Shown here one piece after another: positions 6,741-8,979 of a stretch of 8,979 nucleotides of DNA (positions are counted from its first letter, which is position 1; each line of letters opens with the position of its first letter). Under the pieces are notes generated by a model. It was given only the letters and a program-made list of their open reading frames with translations, did no database searches and was not told where the DNA came from. The stretch comes from an uncultured Alphaproteobacteria bacterium (GTDB lineage: Bacteria > Pseudomonadota > Alphaproteobacteria > Caulobacterales > Caulobacteraceae), in contig CAIYSH010000405.1 in assembly GCA_903928755.1 (NCBI GenBank), positions 1 to 8,979 on the forward strand, read 5' to 3'. Made by a program: the position numbers and the translations under genes.

Positions 6741-7748
6741 AACCCGGATCACGATCTTGCCCATGTGGGTTCCGCTTTCGAGGTGGTCGAAGGCGGCCCT
6801 TGCGTCCTCAAAGGCAAAGACACGGTCAATGACCGGCTTGAGGCCCGTCGCCGTCACCACCCGGATCAGCTCCATCAGACCCGACCGGTCGCCCACAGTG
6901 ATGTTGCGGAAACTGGCGCCGCTGCCCTTGAGCTGGAAGAAGTCGATCCCCGGGTTGTCGGTGCTCAGGAAACCGATGGAGGCGATCTCGCCGCCCAGGG
7001 CCACGGCCCGCAGGGACTGGGCGATGGTGCCGGGCCCGCCCACCTCGACCACCCGGTCAACGCCACGCCCGCCGGTCAGGGCGCGGACCTGCCTTCCCCA
7101 CTGGGGATCCTTGGCGTAGTTGACCACTTCGGCTGCGCCCATGGCCCTCAGCTGTTCGCCCTTGGCGTCGCTGGAGGTGGTGGCGATGACGGTCGCGCCG
7201 ACCGCCCGGGCCAGCTGCAGGGCGAAGATCGAAACCCCGCCACTGCCCAGGACCAGGACCGAATGGCCTGCACGGATCGGCGTCGGGCCGGTGAGGGCGC
7301 TCCAGGCCGTCAGGCCGGCGCAGGGCAGGGTGGCGGCCTCTTCAAAGGACAGGCTGTCGGGAATGCGGACCACGGCCTCCTGGCTGATGGCCTTGAGCTC
7401 GCAGAGCCAGCCATCGCTCTCGGCGCCATAGCTGTCCTTCTGGATGGTGGACGGCATGTCGCCGCCGAACCAGCGGGGATGGAAGGCGCCGATCACCCGG
7501 TCGCCAACCTTGAAGGACGCGACGCCCTCGCCGACCTCGACCACCTCGCCGGCCGCATCGCTGATCGGGATCAGACCCGGCAGACAGGGGCGGGGATAGC
7601 GGCCCCGGGGCATGGCCAGGTCGCGGAAGTTCAGGGAGACGGCGCGGACCCGGACCAGGACTTCCCCGCGCTGGGGCCTGGGATCGGCCTCCTCACGCAG
7701 GCGCAGGGCGTCCAGGCCATCCAGGGTGTCGAAGCGGTAGGCCTTCAT
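6738..7748 (-). CDS. MDR-family NAD(P)-dependent oxidoreductase (quinone oxidoreductase / alcohol dehydrogenase-like)
   Basis: A 336-residue medium-chain dehydrogenase/reductase. Residues 1-125 form the GroES-like substrate domain (GEVLVRVRAVSLNFRDL at 28-44; GEVVEVGEGV at 67-76; KVGDRVIG at 80-87). Residues 126-270 contain the nucleotide-binding domain with LPCAGLTAWSAL (141-152), the dinucleotide motif VLVLGSGGVSIFALQLA (164-180) and GGRGVDRVVEVGG (226-238). The position that often carries the catalytic-zinc cysteine is occupied by N40 in SLNFRDL, and there is no four-cysteine structural-zinc loop, so it is probably zinc-independent and reduces quinones or enals. The substrate is unknown. 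ATG 7748 has only a weak upstream GGAT. It lies 37 bases downstream of the EamA gene, probably in one transcript, and its stop codon is the end of the hairpin repeat. Confidence 0.9.
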   Translation of the reverse strand: MKAYRFDTLDGLDALRLREEADPRPQRGEVLVRVRAVSLNFRDLAMPRGRYPRPCLPGLIPISDAAGEVVEVGEGVASFKVGDRVIGAFHPRWFGGDMPSTIQKDSYGAESDGWLCELKAISQEAVVRIPDSLSFEEAATLPCAGLTAWSALTGPTPIRAGHSVLVLGSGGVSIFALQLARAVGATVIATTSSDAKGEQLRAMGAAEVVNYAKDPQWGRQVRALTGGRGVDRVVEVGGPGTIAQSLRAVALGGEIASIGFLSTDNPGIDFFQLKGSGASFRNITVGDRSGLMELIRVVTATGLKPVIDRVFAFEDARAAFDHLESGTHMGKIVIRV

Positions 7749-7785
7749 GATCAGATCCAGTGCCTGGCGGGAGCTGGCGGAAGGC

Positions 7786-8220
7786 CTATCTCAGGCTGAC
7801 CATCCAGAGCCCGGCGGCGCAGACCGCAAGGCCCGCGAGGTTTACGGGCGACAGGGTCTCGCGGAAAGCAAAATAGCTGATCGGCAGCAGGACGACGGCG
7901 GTGCCCACCGTCACCATGACCCCCGTGGTGCTGACCGGCCAGCCCAGCCGGAAGGCGGCCACATAGGCGAACTCCAGCCCCACCACCGAAAGGCCGAACA
8001 GGACCGGCAGGATCATCTCCTTCGCCGTCATCCGGTTGTCCCCAAGCCCCGTATTCCGCCACCAGAGAAACGCCGCCGCCGCCAGGGCCACGGCATAGGC
8101 GAAGGTCTGGAAGGCCAGGATGTTCAGCCCCGGCCGGGGCAGCTTCAGCAGGACCTGATAGGCGACCAGGGTCGACACCATCAAGAGGTAGGGCCAGGCC
8201 GGCAGGCCGCCAATCTGCAT
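7786..8220 (-). CDS. EamA/DMT-type small membrane transporter (single five-helix unit)
   Basis: An integral membrane protein of 144 residues with five predicted hydrophobic helices: about 10-26, 33-54, 70-90, 98-119 and 125-142. The C-terminal helix pair, with VMVTVGTAVVLLPISYFAFR, E121 and LSPVNLAGLAVCAAGLWMVS, has the shape of the end of an EamA repeat (a helix, FxE, then a final GxxLxxxGxxxV helix). Full EamA transporters have two such repeats and about 300 residues; this is one repeat, so it would act as a dimer. AAGGAG (minus strand, 8232-8227) lies six bases before ATG 8220, a strong ribosome binding site. The dehydrogenase gene follows in the same direction. The transported compound is unknown. 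I see no frameshift suggesting a decayed two-repeat gene, but I could not compare homologues. Confidence 0.8.
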   Translation of the reverse strand: MQIGGLPAWPYLLMVSTLVAYQVLLKLPRPGLNILAFQTFAYAVALAAAAFLWWRNTGLGDNRMTAKEMILPVLFGLSVVGLEFAYVAAFRLGWPVSTTGVMVTVGTAVVLLPISYFAFRETLSPVNLAGLAVCAAGLWMVSLR

Positions 8221-8488
8221 GGGAATCTCCTTCGCCGCAGGGGGGTAGTTTAGGGGATGGGGCGGGTTGTGGGAGTCCTGTTGGGGTAGGGGCGTGGGAG
8301 GGGGAGGCTAGGGCAGGGTTCAAGCCAAAGTAGTTATTCGCCTGTCCAGATTTCGAGTGATGCGACGCGCCATGAGCTGAATTAGTGTATGCGCAAAAGC
8401 CGACTTTCGCTGCATCCTCGGCGGACGACCACTTGCGCCTATAGGGCAGCAAGTTTTCGGCACCAGACAGAGATAACAAATTCTCCGC
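8221..8488. other. Intergenic region with G-tract cluster and shift to lower GC
   Basis: This 268-base gap lies upstream of the EamA gene and downstream of the DUF4868-like gene, both on the minus strand. The part from 8240 to 8318 is packed with G-tracts on the plus strand. The remainder (about 8320-8488) is less GC-rich and looks like the sequence to its right. I see no tRNA, clear terminator or direct repeat marking an attachment site. A minus-strand open frame from 8479 crosses this gap and runs into the EamA gene out of frame, and I regard it as spurious. The EamA promoter is presumably here. Confidence 0.45.
8240..8318 (+). repeat. G-tract cluster, candidate G-quadruplex-forming sequence
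   Basis: Eleven runs of three or more G occur in 79 bases, at 8240-8245, 8253-8256, 8259-8262, 8264-8266, 8271-8273, 8283-8286, 8289-8292, 8296-8298, 8300-8304, 8311-8313 and 8316-8318. Runs 8253-8273 and 8283-8304 each fit the four-tract rule with loops of one to seven bases. The EamA transcript would carry the C-rich complement; folding on the DNA plus strand is inferred. Confidence 0.5.
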
Positions 8489-8979
8489 TCACAACGGCCG
8501 ATGGGAATTGGTGATGAAAAGCTGCTGGTTCATTGCTCCGAGATAGACCCGATCAAGTAGGAAGCTGAAGAGCGCCTTAGCGCCCTTCCTGTCCTGCGGC
8601 ACTGCAATCTGGTTGTTTGCTACCGTGATAGGGAAGCCAATTGCATTTGCCTGCGCAGTGATGTCCGCGACTGTGTGCTGGCCTAGAATATTGGCTCTGG
8701 TAATCGCATGGACGAACTTGCGGATGCCTTCGTCAGCATCCGCGACAAAGGCGACTGCATCTACGATTGCCAGACTGCCGTGCCCACAGAAGGCATTCAA
8801 ATCAGCGTCCGTCGCCTGCTGGAAAAATTGGGACAGTTCGAAAATCCGGCGGAGCATCTGAAAGCTCTTGAACCGAACAGCACCTGTCTCGTCTATAGTC
8901 GCGACAAGCTGAGTACCGAGCGAGAAGGCCGGCTCGGCAATGCGACGGAATACGTTGCCGTCGTGCAGCAGGGAGAAGC
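8489..8979 (-). CDS. DUF4868-like protein, KwaB (Kiwa anti-phage) type, partial (N-terminus beyond right edge)
   Basis: The frame is open from the right edge to the stop TGA at 8491-8489, giving 162 C-terminal residues. An internal Met at 8857 is not the start, since the frame continues upstream without a stop through FSLGTQLVATIDETGAVRFK. The visible order is FKSFQMLRRIFELSQFFQQA, TDADLNAFCGH, an ADEGIRKFV segment, a helix with ITAQANAIGFPI, then NNQIAVPQDRKGAKALFSFL and the terminal TNSHRPL. This layout matches my memory of DUF4868, the family of KwaB, partner of the membrane protein KwaA in the Kiwa phage-defence system. No membrane helix is seen in the visible part. If it is Kiwa, kwaA should lie upstream, beyond 8979. 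Local GC is clearly lower than in the neighbouring genes, consistent with transfer. The match is from memory and not every DUF4868 protein belongs to Kiwa. Confidence 0.6.
   Translation of the reverse strand, partial: FSLLHDGNVFRRIAEPAFSLGTQLVATIDETGAVRFKSFQMLRRIFELSQFFQQATDADLNAFCGHGSLAIVDAVAFVADADEGIRKFVHAITRANILGQHTVADITAQANAIGFPITVANNQIAVPQDRKGAKALFSFLLDRVYLGAMNQQLFITNSHRPL

Noticed and set aside
6666..7799. 377-codon plus-strand frame
   Set aside because: Antisense to the MDR dehydrogenase and begins inside the hairpin repeat; no recognisable domain.
7751..8479. 242-codon minus-strand frame crossing the gap into the EamA gene
   Set aside because: Overlaps the EamA gene in a different frame, runs through the G-tract cluster as low-complexity proline-rich sequence, and the EamA frame has a strong ribosome binding site and clear helices.
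8320..8488. tRNA or attachment site at the GC step
   Set aside because: I looked for a cloverleaf, a T-arm-like GGTTCGA and direct repeats and found none that hold up.

Overview
The window reads as a chromosomal segment of a GC-rich alphaproteobacterium. Reasons: codon use is strongly GC-biased in most genes; MlaE carries an N-terminal STAS-like domain; a GTTC-N7-GTTC element matches the alphaproteobacterial form of the LexA (SOS) box; and the intergenic double-hairpin repeat at 6636-6740 resembles a dispersed repeat I associate with Caulobacterales and relatives. Placement in Caulobacterales is an inference from memory, not a search result.

Layout, left to right. (1) 1-1722, minus strand: an MlaE-type permease followed, with a GTGA overlap, by an MlaF-type ATPase that runs off the left edge. 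This is the start of an Mla/MCE phospholipid-transport operon whose MCE (MlaD) gene should lie just outside. (2) 1723-2026: a 304-base gap with an AT-rich stretch and inverted repeats but no convincing gene. (3) 2027-3813, minus strand: nucleoside hydrolase then ribokinase, joined by an ATGA overlap, a compact route from ribonucleosides to free base plus ribose 5-phosphate. (4) 3814-3896: a divergent promoter region holding a perfect GTTC-N7-GTTC box. (5) 3897-6638, plus strand: a cysteine-rich protein with two apparent zinc-ribbon modules, then purU (formyltetrahydrofolate deformylase), then a serine hydrolase of the beta-lactamase/esterase fold. (6) 6636-6740: a two-hairpin repeat whose ends supply the stop codons of both flanking convergent genes. 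(7) 6738-8220, minus strand: a five-helix EamA/DMT-type membrane protein followed by an MDR-family (quinone oxidoreductase-like) dehydrogenase. (8) 8221-8488: a gap with a dense run of G-tracts next to the EamA gene, then sequence of lower GC. (9) 8489-8979, minus strand: the C-terminal 162 residues of a protein resembling DUF4868, the family of the Kiwa anti-phage protein KwaB, with base composition unlike its neighbours.

Most of the window is ordinary metabolism and envelope upkeep. The two places most worth attention are the SOS-type box in front of the uncharacterised zinc-ribbon gene, and the right edge, where the low-GC DUF4868-like gene suggests the border of a defence or accessory island continuing beyond 8979. 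I saw no tRNA, rRNA, CRISPR array or transposase.
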